Origin: Amaranthus tricolor
Lineage: Eukaryota; Streptophyta; Magnoliopsida; Caryophyllales; Amaranthaceae
NCBI RefSeq assembly: GCF_026212465.1
Contig: NC_080059.1
Location: 13,714,972-13,778,971, forward strand
DNA length: 64,000 nucleotides
Direction: 5' to 3'
Part shown: piece after piece, positions 43,520 through 58,400 of the stretch
Numbering within the stretch: position 1 is the stretch's first letter
Layout of the letters: each line of letters opens with the position of its first letter
Translations under genes and position numbers: made by a program
Notes under the pieces: model-generated
Databases searched by the model: none
Seen by the model: the letters and a program-made list of their open reading frames with translations, nothing else
What the model was told of the DNA's origin: nothing

Positions 43520-44420
43520 TAGGGGTGTTCAAAAATATCCGATTCCGAAAACCCGCTTTCCGATTTTTAAAAGCGGATAAATTACCCGGTTTCTAAAATT
43601 CGGATAATCCGGGTCGGGTACCCGGATTTAAAACCGGATATTCGGGTCGGATACGGATCGCGAATTTTGGAAAACCAGGTACCCGGTATCCGGTTTCATT
43701 TTTTTTTTTTTTAAATATAAAATGACAAAATGAAAACCCTAAATGTAAATGGCTTAATCAGATTCCTCCTCCTTCCTCCAGACTTCATTCCGTCTTCTTC
43801 CTCCTTCTTTCGTGCTGGTCGCTGCGCCTGCTGCTGCTAGTGCTTGCCTTCTTCCTCCTTCAGTCTTCACTCTGCACTGAACAAATTTTTTTGCCATCTT
43901 CTTCTTCAGTTCTTCTTCTTCTTCGGTACCTATTTAATTTTTTTTTTTGCCATTTTCGATTTCGGCATCTTAGTTCATCACCATTTTCGCTTTTTCCATT
44001 TTGTCACAGAATATCTTCAGTGCTTATTTTATTTATTTATTTTTTTTGCCATTTTTGATTTTGTCACAGATTTATTCAGCCATTTTCGGTAGTGAATTGA
44101 ATTGAAAATCTACATGGATTCTTACCCACCGCTTCCACCATCTAGATTTTCGGTAGCTCTTTATCATTTGTTCAAAATTATGATTTTTAATCTGATATTT
44201 TGATTTTTGTTTTGATATTCTTCTTCTTCTTCAGTACCTATTTAATATTATTTGAATTATATATTAAAAAAAATGTTCAAAGAAATAAGAAAAAAAAAAA
44301 AAAAAACCGGGTACCCGATTTCCGAACCGGATCCGGAACTTAATTTTAACTATCCGTAAAACTGAGTACCCGGTTTTTCGGAACCGGGTCGACCCGGTAT
44401 CCGGTTTTGAACACCCCTAG
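43520..44420. mobile_element. Non-autonomous hAT element upstream of the channel gene
   Basis: It starts TAGGGGTGTTCAAAA and ends TTTTGAACACCCCTA(G). The subterminal 150 bases on each side are packed with GGGTACCCGG/CCGGATATCCG words. The centre is C/T-rich (43765-44000) and looks like a transcribed leader. ATGGATTCTTACCCACCGCT near 44113 might be a leftover first exon of a transposase, but nothing more is present. No clear 8-bp duplication was found. The right end lies about 100 bases before the presumed leader of the channel gene. Confidence 0.78.
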
Positions 44421-46480
44421 TATGGGGCATGACATGAGTATATTTTTTCATAAATAAAAATAATTATTAATTAATCACAACTGACAAGTAATCATTCTTA
44501 AAATAATTCAAGTGTACCAGCGCCCCAATTTTGCTTCCTTTTTCTTTGCTTTCACCATAATTCCCCGAAATTCAAATTTCCAATCTGTATTCCCTTCGAT
44601 TTCAGGTTTTCCAAACTCACTCTTATTCTTGGTGTATGTGAAGTATAAGCAAAGTTTGGCGCCTGATTCAATTTTATAGTTTTTCTCTTCTTTCTGGTTT
44701 TTTTTTTTTTTTTTTTTTATTTTTTTTTTTTATTGAAATTCAGTTTGAAGGTGAATCGAAAACAACAATTGATTTTTATAAAAGCGGTTGTAATTGGTTC
44801 CACATAAATAAGGTACACTCTTTTGATTTTTATGCTTTTTAAAGTATAATCCTGAATTTCATTTGACCTGTTTGATTTAAATGTGTGCGTAATAGTTCGA
44901 TTGATGATTGTATCAAGCATTTTGATTTTTTTAAAAAATGTGATCTTCTTGATTTTGATTGGGTGCTTCAATGCAATATTTATACTGCAATTAATTTTAA
45001 AAACTTAAAATCTGTGCTGTTGATTGTTTGTAATTGTTTTATTTTTGTATGAAGCCATCTGTGTAAGTGTAAGCGATACATAAGCTTATTTTGCTTGTGC
45101 CAAAACAAATAAGGATCAGAACAGAGGAAATTACTTATGTATTACAACAAATTTTGCCAAAAACAAATTCCTCTGTTCTGTTTCTTATTATGAGGATCAA
45201 GTGTTGAAGATTGCTTGGTACGTAAACGACATCTGATTAATTTTACAATGACATCCTATTATGCAATGTCATTTACTGGCTTCTATTTAAACGAGATGTA
45301 AGGTTAAATGTACATGACCTTGTTTTTCATTGAGCTTTAATAAAACATGGTCTACAACCGCATATAATTAGGAAGTGCATATGAACCAAAGTGCTTTTTA
45401 CTATAGTAAATATATTATAATCCATAACCAAAGAAATTTATATATTTGGATCAATAGAGGATATTGTTAACGTTCAATTTATTGGGTTTGTGTCCGGATT
45501 TTTGATACTGTAGAAAATACTTGTGCAAGGATCACTAGTATTAAACTTTTACTTCTCATTGAACCTAAGTCTTACTACCATATTTGTAATGCGATTAAAT
45601 TGCCCTTAGGGTTTGAGGGTGTCGGATGTATGTAACTTGTCCTTCCGATAACAAGGTTTAGGATTGACCATGGATAGCAACATCATTATTCATTACAACT
45701 TCGCATAAATAAGAAGCGCACATGTTTTGATGATCTGTGTTGTTATAGTCTATTATAATTGGAAATCTAAGAAATATAAACCTTTGGTCCCATTGAGAAT
45801 GAATTGACATGAAGCAAAGGCTTTTCTAGCTTAAATTATTTTAAAAATACTTCAAGTTTACTAGTCATGACTAGAATCAATTTAATAAAGCTTTTCAAAT
45901 TCTCCATCATCGTTTATTTGCTAGGTTTTGGAATGTTGACATGTTGTAGGTTTTACCTTAAGTGATTTACAAGAGCTTTCTATGATCAAATTTGAGGATT
46001 TTCCATATATTAAGCGTGTTTACAATTCTTTGTTACAATTTAGTGCTTGTAACATAAGTTATCAATTGGGATATTGTCTATCTTGAAATGAAAATTCAAT
46101 TGTGATGCAATGAAAATTTACATTTGGCTCCTAAATGAAATGTAAAATTTGAATCTCATTGCCGGTTTAGTGTTGAGTTTCTTGGGTGCAGTTAGGCTAT
46201 AACAAACATGCCAAACTTGACTTGTTTCAAATTTTCATTTCATTTACTATAGTCTATATTTAATCACAAAGCAAATGTTTTCTTTTCAATGCCGCTTCTA
46301 ATCATCTATCTTGTAATATTTTTCCTTATGCAAGTTCTAATCTTTTTTGCAGCAGAGCTAATGTTTTAACATTCTGGCATGGAACAGATCTTTCATGATT
46401 TCTTAGTGAAATAGAAAATATTGTGATTTTTCTTATATAATTTCTACTGCTAAAGCATGGTAATACTTTTTTGACTTAGG
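44421..46480 (+). promoter_or_regulatory. Presumed promoter, leader exon and leader intron of the channel gene
   Basis: A C/T-rich stretch (44520-44605, CTTCCTTTTTCTTTGCTTTC) ends TTCGATTTCAG before GTTTTCC, a plausible donor at 44606. TTGACTTAG just before the start-codon exon is a plausible acceptor (exon from 46480). A roughly 1.9 kb leader intron is inferred. No TATA box is certain. A T-rich run lies at 44699-44732. RNA evidence would be needed to fix it. Confidence 0.35.
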
Positions 46481-46487
46481 GGATCAG

Positions 46488-49400
46488 ATGGAGATATCTG
46501 CTCTTTTAACCTCAGCAGGGATTAATATAGGCTTTTGTTGTGCGCTTTTTTTATTGTACTCCATATTGAGAAAACAACCAAGCAATAAAAATATATACTT
46601 CGGACGTAAATTGGCTCAATTGAGATCATCAAAATGTAATGACCCTCGTTGGTTTGAGAGATTTGTGCCATCTCCTGGTTGGATTCTAAAGGCATGGAAG
46701 ACATCTGAAGATACTATATTGGCAGTTGGCGGATTAGATGCTGTTGTTTTTATGAGGATGCTTGTATTCAGGTGAATTAATTTTGAGTAGAAACTTATAA
46801 TGTTTTCTTATATGCACCTCCCTCGCTGATAATCAATTAGTGATTCATTTTTGGTATTTTCTTCACAAATATTTCACACTTTACTCTTTAAAGCATCCAA
46901 TATAATATTTTGATCGGTAACACTAATGATAATGGAGTTTGATTATTCACAACGGACAAATATATACCAATAGGTTATATAAAGCTATAGGTGGTAACAT
47001 GATATGCTAGGATGGTTGATTTGTCAAGTATGAGTTGAAACTATGAGCTTTAGATACATATTTGGAGCGAGAATTTCATGTTACAGTCTAAATATGGTCA
47101 CTAATATCTTATTTTAAGAACCTGTTAATTAGTATCTTACTTTTCTTGACAAATTTATTTGGGATTGAGTATGGATGTTAAGAATATAATAATTAACTTT
47201 TGTTGGTTTATAGGTCTTTGCATTAAGGTGTTATATTTTGTTTTGGAATTAATCTAGATAGGAATTATACAAAGTATTAGAAAGAAAATGGTTAAGGCAA
47301 AAAATTTGTTTCCTTCTCTGGGTTTGGTCTATATATCTCAAAACGTACATTTTGACAATATGTCTTCCTCTTGGTATTAAGCCATTTTTCCTTGGTCTAT
47401 ATCTTAGAGTGTAGATACCCTTGCTGGAGTGTCTAAGGTTTGATTCGGTACATGATTTGAATTGAAGAGTCCAAGTAATGATTTTGCTTTATACTTTTTT
47501 GGTCGACCTAGTTGATCATTCGGATCAAGGCTTTAACATTGAAAGTACAATAACGCCGCTTAAGGTGAGAGCCACTTAAATGGCATTGGGCAATATAATA
47601 TTGCTTTAGTATATCTCAATTCTACAATGTTGATGTTTTTCATTTGTTCTGCAGCATTAGAATATTCTCCATTGCTGCTATTGTGTGCACCGCTATTGTG
47701 CTTCCCTTAAATTACTTTGGGCAAGAAATGGAACACAAACTTATCTCTTCAGAGTCGCTAGAAGTATTTACCACTCAAAATGTTAAAGAAGGTTCCAGAT
47801 GGTATGATGGCATAAATTTGTATTGTATAGTTCCTTCTCTTTGTTGCCTCACTTTGGATAAGAAATTAAATATGAATAAGTATTTTAATCATATGATTAC
47901 AAAATGTTTTTTGATATATAAACATTATTGTTTATTATGAGAGATAGGTATATTTTGATTTTGATGTATCTTTTTGTTGTGTGTGTGTGGGTGGTGTGGA
48001 GGGGGGGAGGGGTTGAGATGTTCAACCCTTCTTTCCTACTTCATTTTTAGAATATAACTTTTATATTTTCTTTTAAATTAACTGTGGCAAAGATGGATTT
48101 GTTTTTCCTTATTTAACATTAAGGCACCAATCAGTGTAACTGTTTTTTTGTTCTGTTTCTTTTTCAGGCTATGGGCTCATTGTCTAGCATTGTATATTAT
48201 TTCATTTTCTGCCTGCATGCTTCTCTACTTTGTAAGTATATATTTCTATAATAGATAAGCCTTTTTCAAAAAAAGTCGAGATAAAATTTGGCATAATTTT
48301 AAAGGAAACTTATTAATATTCTTGAAGGTTTATAAATAAGTGCATTATGTGTTTTTTTTTCTTTATGATTCCTACGTTCTTTTTTACTTCCTTTGTACTT
48401 TTTAATGATATTTTTCTTACTAGTAGTTTTCGGTATGTATTTTAGGAGAATAAAAGTATCATTAGAAGGAGGCTTACTTATATCAAAGGATCTGCACAAG
48501 ATTTAAGTCAATTTGTAGTTCTTGTTCGTGGTATACCTTGGTCTGCAGAAGAGTCATATAGTACTTCATTGAAGAATTATTTCACAAAGTATTATCCATC
48601 TCACTATCTTTCGCACCAAATGGTGTATCATTCTGCAAAAATAGAGAAGCTGATGGTATGTATTCCCCCTTGTTGGTTGTGATTTGGTATGCAGACGTTC
48701 TATTTTTAATGTTTTTCAATTTTCCACTTTTCACTTATTGTTTGTGAACTTTAAAATGTCATTGTTAATCCCTTGGTTGCATTACAACTTAAAACCCTTC
48801 ATATTGTTGCAAAAGTAACTATCATTTGCTTTACTTTTGTTTTAGCCTTCGTTTTTGCCATTTGTTGTGGAGCTCTAGTGCGTCCTCATTTGTGGTAAGT
48901 GTGCATATGACTATGATATCATTTGTTTGGGGAAGTTGCATAAATGACCATGTATATCGCTACATGAGGGATACAAGTTTTGAGGGCATGTGTGGTAAAC
49001 AATATGAGCTTTGAACTTATTGGGGTATCAGTTATAACTATTGGATATAGCGTCTTTGATGTGCCGACATATGTTTTCCAATATAGTGTGTTCTGTGAGA
49101 ATTGTTTCTTATTCAATGGACTATGCAAGGATGGACGATAATTGCATATGACTATGATATCATAGAGCAGACAATGTAGCAGAGTGTAGGGGTTGGACGA
49201 TAATTGAACCCTAATGGAAAATATAATAGTCTATGTTAACTTATTATTTTTCTCTATTGGGCAATTTCTTTTGTCTTTATTTCCAAATGTGTTATCCTTT
49301 AAAAATGATAAAGGGAAAGAACAAGTCAGTTGTAATTGGTTTTTTTTTTTTTAATTTTTTTTTATGGAGAAAGCAGTTTAAAATAATGTTTAGTCCTAAT

Positions 49401-52400
49401 GCAATTATGTAGCTCCCTTTTAGGCTCTACGTAGTCATTTTGTGTACCAACTTTATAAGTATACAAAACATGTGTTACGTTATTTGGACTTGGGAGTTTA
49501 TGTTCTTACATCCCAGTGTCACACTTTGGAACTTCACGGTAAATTTTCACATTTTTGGTCTGAAATAAAGTGTCCAAGTGTCGTACTCTTGTGCAAGTAT
49601 TGAGAACCCGATAAGGGTACTTGAAGTAAAATAAAGAGTCCGAATAACATAGGCATGTCGTTCTGAGTTCTGATTATTTGACTGTTTAATTATGCTACTT
49701 GGAATGGTGGTTGATAAGGTTGACTAATTATTTTGATTTTAGAGAACTGCTCATTTGAATGGAATTCTTCGAAGCATTTATTTTGGAATGTTGTGTTGTT
49801 GTATGCAGAGAAGTGTCAAGGAGATGTACGATGTTCTCTATCACGATAGCCTTCCATCCTGTAACTCATGTGGTTTTACAAGTAGAGGACATGGGCGTTC
49901 AAATGTATTCAATATCGCTGTTCATGAACCAGAAGTTATTGAAAAAGGGAAAATTGATTTTGAAGACTTGCATGATAGAGATAAGGTTAGAAATGAAGTG
50001 TCAGAAGTTTCTGTTCACATATTAATGTTTACATTTGTTATATTTTTTCTTTTAAACATATCATAATTTATATGATTGGTATGAGTTATGATCAGGATGG
50101 CTTAGTGGTCAATCACTTTTGGTTATAAGCTAATGAATTTCTAAATAAATTTGGTGCATAGTTTTGTGTTAATAGATTTAGGAAAGTGTTCATATGACAT
50201 GTCGTTGGGTATTTGGAGAAGATAAATTTATTTCATTGCATGTTGATTTGAAATACAATAGAAATGAAATTAGTCTAATGTTATTAATTGAGATATTATG
50301 GGATCTGAAAGTCTATATACCTATTATTGACAAGTTGGGTTCAACTCTGTTTCTGATGCATTCAATTTTTCTCTTAGACCTTTAATTAATGTCCCTCCTG
50401 ACCTTATCCATCTCCATTCCCATGGTAGTTTACTCAAGTTGTCATTGTGAGCTTTTTTGTGATGTAGAAAACAGAGTGACATGATATCACTATATCATGT
50501 CTCATATAGTATAAGAAAAAAAAAAATTCATGAAATGTAATGAAGAGATGCATGATCCTTATAATTATATTCACTATTTGGTCCTTTTATCGTAATTGGT
50601 GTAAAATTAAAAATTTCATTGTACTCTTGTCAAGCTTATTGAACCACAAATTCCTCCTACTTAAAGTTGCACTCTTTCTAAAGAGAACAATCTATTGCAT
50701 ATGGTTGGTCATCAATCTTCATCAATGACTATGGAGATGGATCTAGTCTTTGTCCTTACCATAACAAGATGAACAAAATCTACTTATAGTTAGAAAAATT
50801 AAATTTGTTGAGCTATGGTGTAAATAAAGGAAAGGTAAAATGAATAAAAAGCCTACTGTTTGCTTGGTTTTGTAAGCATATCTAAACTTTACAAACATGA
50901 AATTGTAATGTTTGCCCCGTTATGATAGAGCCGAAAATTCAGTGTGTTTTGAATTATAACGGACCAAAGTGAAGTGGCTCATCAAATATGTAAGCTTCAT
51001 TATTAGTGAAGTTGTCGATGGTGTTTGCAATAAGTTTATGAGGGTCAATCGAAAAAACCTCTTTGATATCACTAGGGTAAACTTGCATACATTTGAGATT
51101 CATCTCTTACTTTGCCCAGGCAAAAGCAATTTTAGTGGCATTGGGGAAATGTAATGTTGTAAAGCGTTTACAGTACTGCCATATGTATCTTTTAGTGGAA
51201 TAAGGCTTAACGGTTATTCTTATATTGTTTATTACAGCTTTTCTTTTCCCTTACAGAATCTCCACTTTTTGATCATTATCTTTTATTGGTGGTCTTAATA
51301 CCCCTCACATGGCACATTTAAAAATAGCTTAGCTTTATTGATTGGTATTATTCAAAGTGTCTTTGTGCAAAACATAAAAGATTTATAGTTCTTTGGTTTG
51401 GGGTTATAATGGATTATAATAAAATGACTCGTTAAATTATGTGCATATCCCATATATGTGAAGTTGTAGATGATTTTTTCTATTAAGGTCAATCAAAAAC
51501 AACTTTTTTATTTTAACAAGGGTAAGTTTGTGTACATCTAATGTCCTAACACTGCCTTGGTAGGAGCCTAGGTGGGAGCACTTGATGGCATTGGGGTAAT
51601 AAAATGTTGTTGTAATTCTTATGATGTATATATGCTGAGCTCTTGTTCTTCATTTTAATATAGTCATGTGGATTTCAAAAGTGACTCTTATGTTGAAAGC
51701 TGCTTTCTGTTTCAGGAGTGTCCAGCTGCCTTTGTGTTCTTTAAAACTCGTTATGCAGCTGCTTGTGCTGCACAGGGTCTGCAATCATCAAATCCGATGT
51801 TCTGGGTCACACATCAGGCCCCACAACCACGTGATGTATATTGGCGAAACTTAGGTATTCCGTATAGACTATTCTGGTTGCGAAGGACGGGAACTCTTCT
51901 CGCTACCGCAGCTTTCCTGGTTTTCTTCATTGCTCCAGTCACTCTTGTACAGAGTTTGGCTAATTTAACACAGCTTCAGCAGGCATTTCCTTTCTTGAGA
52001 GGCCTGCTAAAGACGTAAGTGACATGATTTTGTGGTTATTGTAACAGTAGATTGTTTAAAAATACATGGAAAATTTAATTGAAAAGTGTTATCCTTGAAA
52101 AATGAAAACCAAGCATGAGTTGAAATAAGTGTAGCATCAGTCACTGCATCATTTTAGGCAATGTTTAACTTGACAGATGTTCTGTAAATAGACACTACAT
52201 AAGTACAGGGTTACTAGCAGTTGTAAAGATTTATAAATGTTCTAGTATGTGAGTTGTGCAAGATTGTGAAATTCTACTGACTGATAAAAGTGAGAGAAGT
52301 TGAGCAGGCCATTAAATTGTTATTGGATTTTAAGCCTGATGTTTTTACTTTTTATACTTGTAGCTTCAAGTTGTATTTGAGTTTTGTGAGAACAAATGAA

Positions 52401-55400
52401 CTACAATTATGCATGAATGCGAAATTGTCTTTCCCTTTATTCCAGCATTATTATAGTAATTATCTCTCTCCTAATCTTACCTCCTCCCCAATATCAGAAA
52501 TTATTCAACTACATTAACATTACATGGTCTCCATACCCCAATGTGGCTCCCATGATCCCATCTAGGAGGAATAAGAGTTGTTGGATGCATCTAACTGTTA
52601 TGCACGATACAGTTAAATCTAGATTATTCCAAGAGGGCAACTGAGTAAATCAAAGTAAAATAAGAGCATGGAAGAAAATATATTTTTTTCTTCTATGCTC
52701 TTCTTTTGCTTTGATTTAGTATGTTGCACTCTTGGAATGATCTAGAAGTAAGTATATTGTGCATAACACTAACCTTAGTCATGTAATAACAAAAAAGGTT
52801 GTTTCTGGGTGACTCATCATCATCATACCCAGTTTATCCCGCCCAAAGGAGGGAGGGATGTGAATTGAAGTAACTCTATGGACTGAGGCAGAAAAAGATA
52901 AATCTAACTTTTGAATTGATCATAATTTCAAATCCTTCCCTTCCAGTCTTAACATTGTTATGGAAGTTAGGTGGTCTAGTGGTGGTGGGGTGAGGGACTT
53001 TGGTGTAGTTGGAAATAGAGGAGAAAATGCCTCCAAATGGAATGTAACAAATTATTCTTTTGTTGAATGATGAAGTTATCTTCAAAAGTTAATTTGGGGG
53101 GAGGGGAATCTAGGCCATGCGCCGGGTTTTTTAATAAAAAAATTGGATTTATGAATTGTGTAACATATATTACACAAGAATGACAACCGAGTTAATTCAA
53201 CACACACATAAAAAAGTGTTCGACCCACCCTATACTAGTATCCAGGATTCACTCTTGATTATTTGGGTAGTTAGAATGATGAGTAACTTTGAGTTTATAA
53301 TGCTTTAGGGTGGTTTTAGTAAAAAGTTTCACTTTGAGGTAATTTTATGAGCAATGCCTTAACTTGGGGGTTGGTTTCTCGTAAAATAAGCTTTGTTTTC
53401 TTTTTGATTCTGTTATTGGAGTCTTTATCAATCCATATCTGTCATATTTGAACATAATATTCTTCTTGTTAGCTCTTTTCCTTTTGGAACTGTTGACCTC
53501 ATTGGACATGGAATTGCTAGAAGCCTAGAGCAAATATGTACATTAAATCAGTATATACTACATATTACTTCATCTACCACAATCTTTATTTTTGTTTCAT
53601 TTCTTCAGGAAGTATGTGAGCCAGCTGGTTACAGGGTACTTACCCAGTGTTATACTGGTATTGTTCTTCTACACTGTCCCACCATTGATGATTCTCTTTT
53701 CGACAATTGAGGGGTCAATCTCTCGAAGTGCGAGGAAAAGAGGTGCCTGCTGCAAAGTGTTATTTTTCACCATCTGGAATGTTTTCTTTATTAATATTGC
53801 ATCTGGAACTGTGCTCAACAAATTGAATGTATTTTCCCAGCCAAAAGACATACCGGCCCAATTAGCAGCTGGAGCAGTGCCTGCCGCTGTAAGAGTCTTT
53901 GTTGCTTTTGTTTTATAGATCTTCGCAGTTGTTAATTCTTGCAATTACTTTCTTCCCTTGTATTTTATCGTTTTTTTTCATCCCCTATCTCCTAGGTCTT
54001 ACAAAGAAGTAGTTTCATTGATCCAAGCTTCTAAACACAAATAAAATCTTGAACAATCTATAAGGTTGCGTTTGGGAACAAGCATTAAGGTTGCGTTTGG
54101 GAACAAGCATTTCATTTTAAATTATAGATTTCAATTATGAAATCATTAATGTAGAATTTGAGAATGATAAGGTTTGAGAGGTTATTCTCAAATCCTCGTC
54201 TTTAACAATTTTTATAACAATTGTGAATTTGACTCAAATCCAAATTTGAAAATTGTTTATTTGCCAAACACTAAATTTGAGTCAAATCTATATTTTCAAA
54301 TGAAATCCTCATTCTCAAACATAGCATAAATGATTTTATTTAGAAAATGCATGCAAATTTTTAGAGCAGGGTGAAAAACAAAGCACATTAGGGTCTAAAC
54401 TTTCAATCTTTATCCTTAAGAATCACCCAAAACCAATGGTAAGGGTGTTCAATGCAATGAAACAAACACTTCAATAATAAGAAATGAGAAACAATAAGAA
54501 ACAAAGCAAAAATCAAAGACACAAGATTTACGAGGTTCACCCCAATGTGGGCTATGTCCTCGTTGGTGGTTAGCTTGCTTGATTTTGTGAAGAAACAATA
54601 GAGTTCTCAAGAACTCTTACAAGGAAGTATTACACTTGGAGAAGAGAAAAAGAAAAGGGTTTGTGTTTGGCTAGGGTTAGAATACTCCTTAGAGAGAGTG
54701 TTGGGACTCCTATTTATACTAGAAGTCGTATACAAATGATTGGGCAAAAGCCCACATTAAAACATTCCCGTATAACTTGTCGCGCAAAAAAACAGAGTAC
54801 GTTTTGAACCTTCGCTCGACCGGTCGAGCAAAACACGCCTTGATCGAGCGGCTTGGATTTCAGTCGAGCAGCAGATCAAAATGCTCACTGATCTAGTCGA
54901 GCCAACAGGCTCGGTCGAGCATGCCATGATCTTGGTCGAGCGGCTCATCAGAAGCCCATAAAGACTCCCTCATCATCATGCACGTACATACACACATCCA
55001 CACACCATCAACCTCATCATACACCATTGGTGCACTCAAAGTCACACCAAAAACTCCAACGATCTCCTCCTTGACTTTAGTTCACCAAGATCACGCTCTT
55101 CCTCCAAGACACTCCATCTACACACTACAAATAATCAAACAAGTAACACACCACATAAATGCCCCCTAGGGGCTTCACATCAAGCAAGCTTTTAAACCAA
55201 TCAAGTCCACACATAGAGTGAACTTGTTGGTCGGCAATGGCTTCGTCATCATGTCAGCCGGATTATCATCGGTGCTTATCTTCGCTAAGTGAACTCTCTT
55301 GTGCTCAAGTTCATCTCGAATGAAGTTATATTTGATGTCGATGTGCTTGGTTCTTCGATGAAAAGTGTTTTGATTTCCTGCCAAATGAATGGCACTTTCA

Positions 55401-58400
55401 CTATCACAATGAACACGCACCAAGCTCATCTCTGGGCACATCTCACCAACCAACCCTTTAAGCCGCTTTGCCTCTTTAAATGACTCGACAATAGCTATAT
55501 ACTCCGCTTCGGTGGTGGACATGGCGACCACATTTTGGAACAACGATGGCCAACTCACTGCCGTTCCACCCAATGTAAAAACATTCCCCAAGATAGATTT
55601 TCTAGTATCCAAGTCACCGCATAGTCGGAATCACAATACCCAATCAACCCGCTTGAATTTTTCCCAAACTTGAGACACCCAAATCATAGCCCATGAAAAT
55701 ACATTTTCTAGCTCTAGGTTCAAGTTTTCCCTCACATGAATATATAGGCAGGACAACCAAATACTCTAAGATTAGAATAATCAACTGGTGAATTATACCA
55801 TACCTCATGTGGGGACTTGGAAGTTCAATGCGTTGTATGGAGAACGGTTCACCAAGTAGCATGCCATAGAAACGGCTTCGGCCCAAAACCTCTTGCTCAA
55901 CATAGCTTGTGCGATCATACTCCTAGCCTTTTCCAACAATGTCTTGTTCATCCTTTCGGCCACGCCATTTTGTTGAGGCCTTCCAACACATGTTCTATGC
56001 CTCACTATACCTCCTTGGTGCAATATTGAAGAAACTTCTTATCAACAAACTCAAGATCATTGTTCGTTCTCAATGTCTTGATGCTCTTCCCGGTTTTCTT
56101 CTCAATCATGGTCTTCCAATCAACGAAGACATCAAATACATCATCTTTGTGCTTGATGAAATAGCACTAAACCTTCCTTGAATAGTCATCGATAAGAGTA
56201 AGCAAGTAGTTGCACCCACCAAGTGAGGTCTTCCGAGAAGGCCCCCAAAGGATTCCCTTGGTGTTGTGGATTGCCTGCTTGAAACTCATTCTCTTTTGCT
56301 TCCCATACACACAATGTTCACAAAAGCCAAGATTCCCAAGCTTCTTTCCTCCAAACAAGCCTTGCTTGCTCAACTCATGCATACCTCTCCCACTCATATG
56401 ACCTAATCTCAAGTGCCATAGTTTGGTCTCTTCATCGGACATGATACTTGTGGAGACATTCATAGAGCCGAAGATGGTAGAACCCTCTAGAGCATACATA
56501 CTCCCGTTCATTTTCCCCTTCATCACAATTAGTGACCCTCTTATGACCTTCATCACTCCACCTTGACAAGCAATCCTACAATCATTTTTGTCTAAAGTAC
56601 CCAATGATATCAAGTTCTTCTTTAACCCGGTGACATGCCTAACATCGGACAAAGTTCTCACCATACCATCAAACATTTTCATTTGAATACTCCTAACATC
56701 GACAACCTTGCAAGTTGCATTGTTGCCTATAGTAACATTTTCTCCATCTACCTTCTCATAGGTAGTGAATAGGTCTTTGCTGGGTGTTATAAGAACACCC
56801 GGAATCAAGAATCCACTCATTCTCACCCTTATACTCATGTGTGGCAACCAAAACGCCACCATCATCGCTATCATTCGCATAGCTAGCCTCGGCACTACTA
56901 GAACCCTCCTTAGACCTCTCCTCATCATTGGAATGCTTTTTTTTTCCACTTCCAACAATCTTTCTTGATGTGACCCTTGAGCTTGCAATAATTGCAAGTT
57001 TTGTTCTTGTTTGAACTTCAAGACTTTGACCTAATTTTACCCTTGCTACCACTACCATAAGTAGAACCCTTATCATTGGCTCTACCCCTCACATACAAGC
57101 CATCATTTGAGGTACTAGATGACTTACTTGACAATTGTGTATCTATCAAGTCCCTTTGGGTTAAGGCATTTTTAACATCATCACTACTCAAATTGTCTCT
57201 ACCATAGAGCAAGGTCTCCCTAAAGTGCTTGTAAGAGGGTGGTAATGAACACAACAAATAAATGTCCAAATCCTCATCATCAAGTTTTACATTAATATTT
57301 TGCAAGTCCATAACAATAAAATAAAATTCATCAAGGTGAGGTTTAAGGGGTTTACCTTCCTCCAATCGAAGATCGTAGAGTCTACTCTTTAAGAGTAGCC
57401 GGTTGGTTACACTCTTTGCCATGTAAAGAGACTCCAGCTTCTTCCATATCCCTTTAGAGGTAGTCTCCTTCACAACTTCTCTCAAAACTTCATTTGAGAG
57501 ACATAGTTGAATAGCCGATAGAGCCTTAGCATTCATCTCTTCCCATTTTGCTTCACTCTCTCCAATGAGTTTCTTGTCTTCACCTTTAAGAGCCTTGTGC
57601 ACCTCATTTTGTATCAAGATTGCCTTCATTTTGACTTGCCACAAGCCAAAGTTTACACTCCTATCAAAATTCTCAATATCTAGCTTCATTGAAGACATGT
57701 TTCCACAAGTTTTGCGCTCCTAAACACTCCTAAACACCAACAAAAGCCTTAAGCTCTGATACCAATTGAAAAACAAAGCACACTAGGGTCTAAAGTTTCA
57801 ATAATCACCCAAGACCAATGGTAAGGGTGTTCAATGCAATGAAACAAACACTTCAATAATAAGCAATGAGAACAATAAGAAACAAAGCAAAAATCAAAGA
57901 CACAAGATTTACGAGGTTCACCCTAATGTGGGCTACGTCCTCAGTGGTAGTTAGCTTGCTTGATTATGTGAAGAAACAATAGAGTTCTTAAGAACTCTTA
58001 CAAGGAAGTATTACACTTGGAGAATTGAAAAAGAAAAGGGTTTGTGTTTGGCTAGGGTTAGAATACTCCTTAAAGAGAGTGTTGGGTCTCCTATTTATAC
58101 TAGAAGTCGTATACAAATGATTAGGCAAAAGCCCACATTAAAACATTCCCGTATAAATATGTCTTTACAAGGTGCACCAATGAGCTCTTTACAGTTTCAT
58201 CACCACAGCTGGTGGTGCTAACAATAGCCTGACACATAATGTTTTCTAAAATATGTCTGAGACACACAAGGGTCACTTGTTGCTACAGTGATTAGCGGAG
58301 AAGTTCGTGGATGGATGTGCGTACTGGAGGGTTAAATGTGTGTTGGTTGGTGAAAATTAAGGGGTGTAATTGCCGTGAAGAATCTTTAGAACTATTACCA

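Larger units (their letters stand above)
54372..58156 (-). mobile_element. Antisense copia element in intron 7, RT deleted
   Basis: The left (3') LTR is 54372-55061 and the right (5') LTR begins at 57767. Both start TGAAAAACAAAGCAC on the + strand. Next to the right LTR is the primer-binding site (GCTCTGATACCA at 57753-57764, complement of TGGTATCAGAGC). A polypurine tract is next to the left one (complement of GATCTCCTCCTTGAC). gag, protease and integrase lie in order on the - strand, then RNase H follows directly. The reverse transcriptase is missing. The right LTR stops at 58156 where the left continues for 285 bases, so the right end is truncated. No target duplication was found. Confidence 0.93.

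Noticed and set aside
43840..44092. Two overlapping open frames rich in Phe, Leu and Ser
   Set aside because: Translations of a C/T-rich tract inside a hAT element.
54757..54948. Short - strand open frame with repeated TCGAGC words
   Set aside because: It is the inner part of a copia LTR; the TCGAGC palindromes are LTR repeats.
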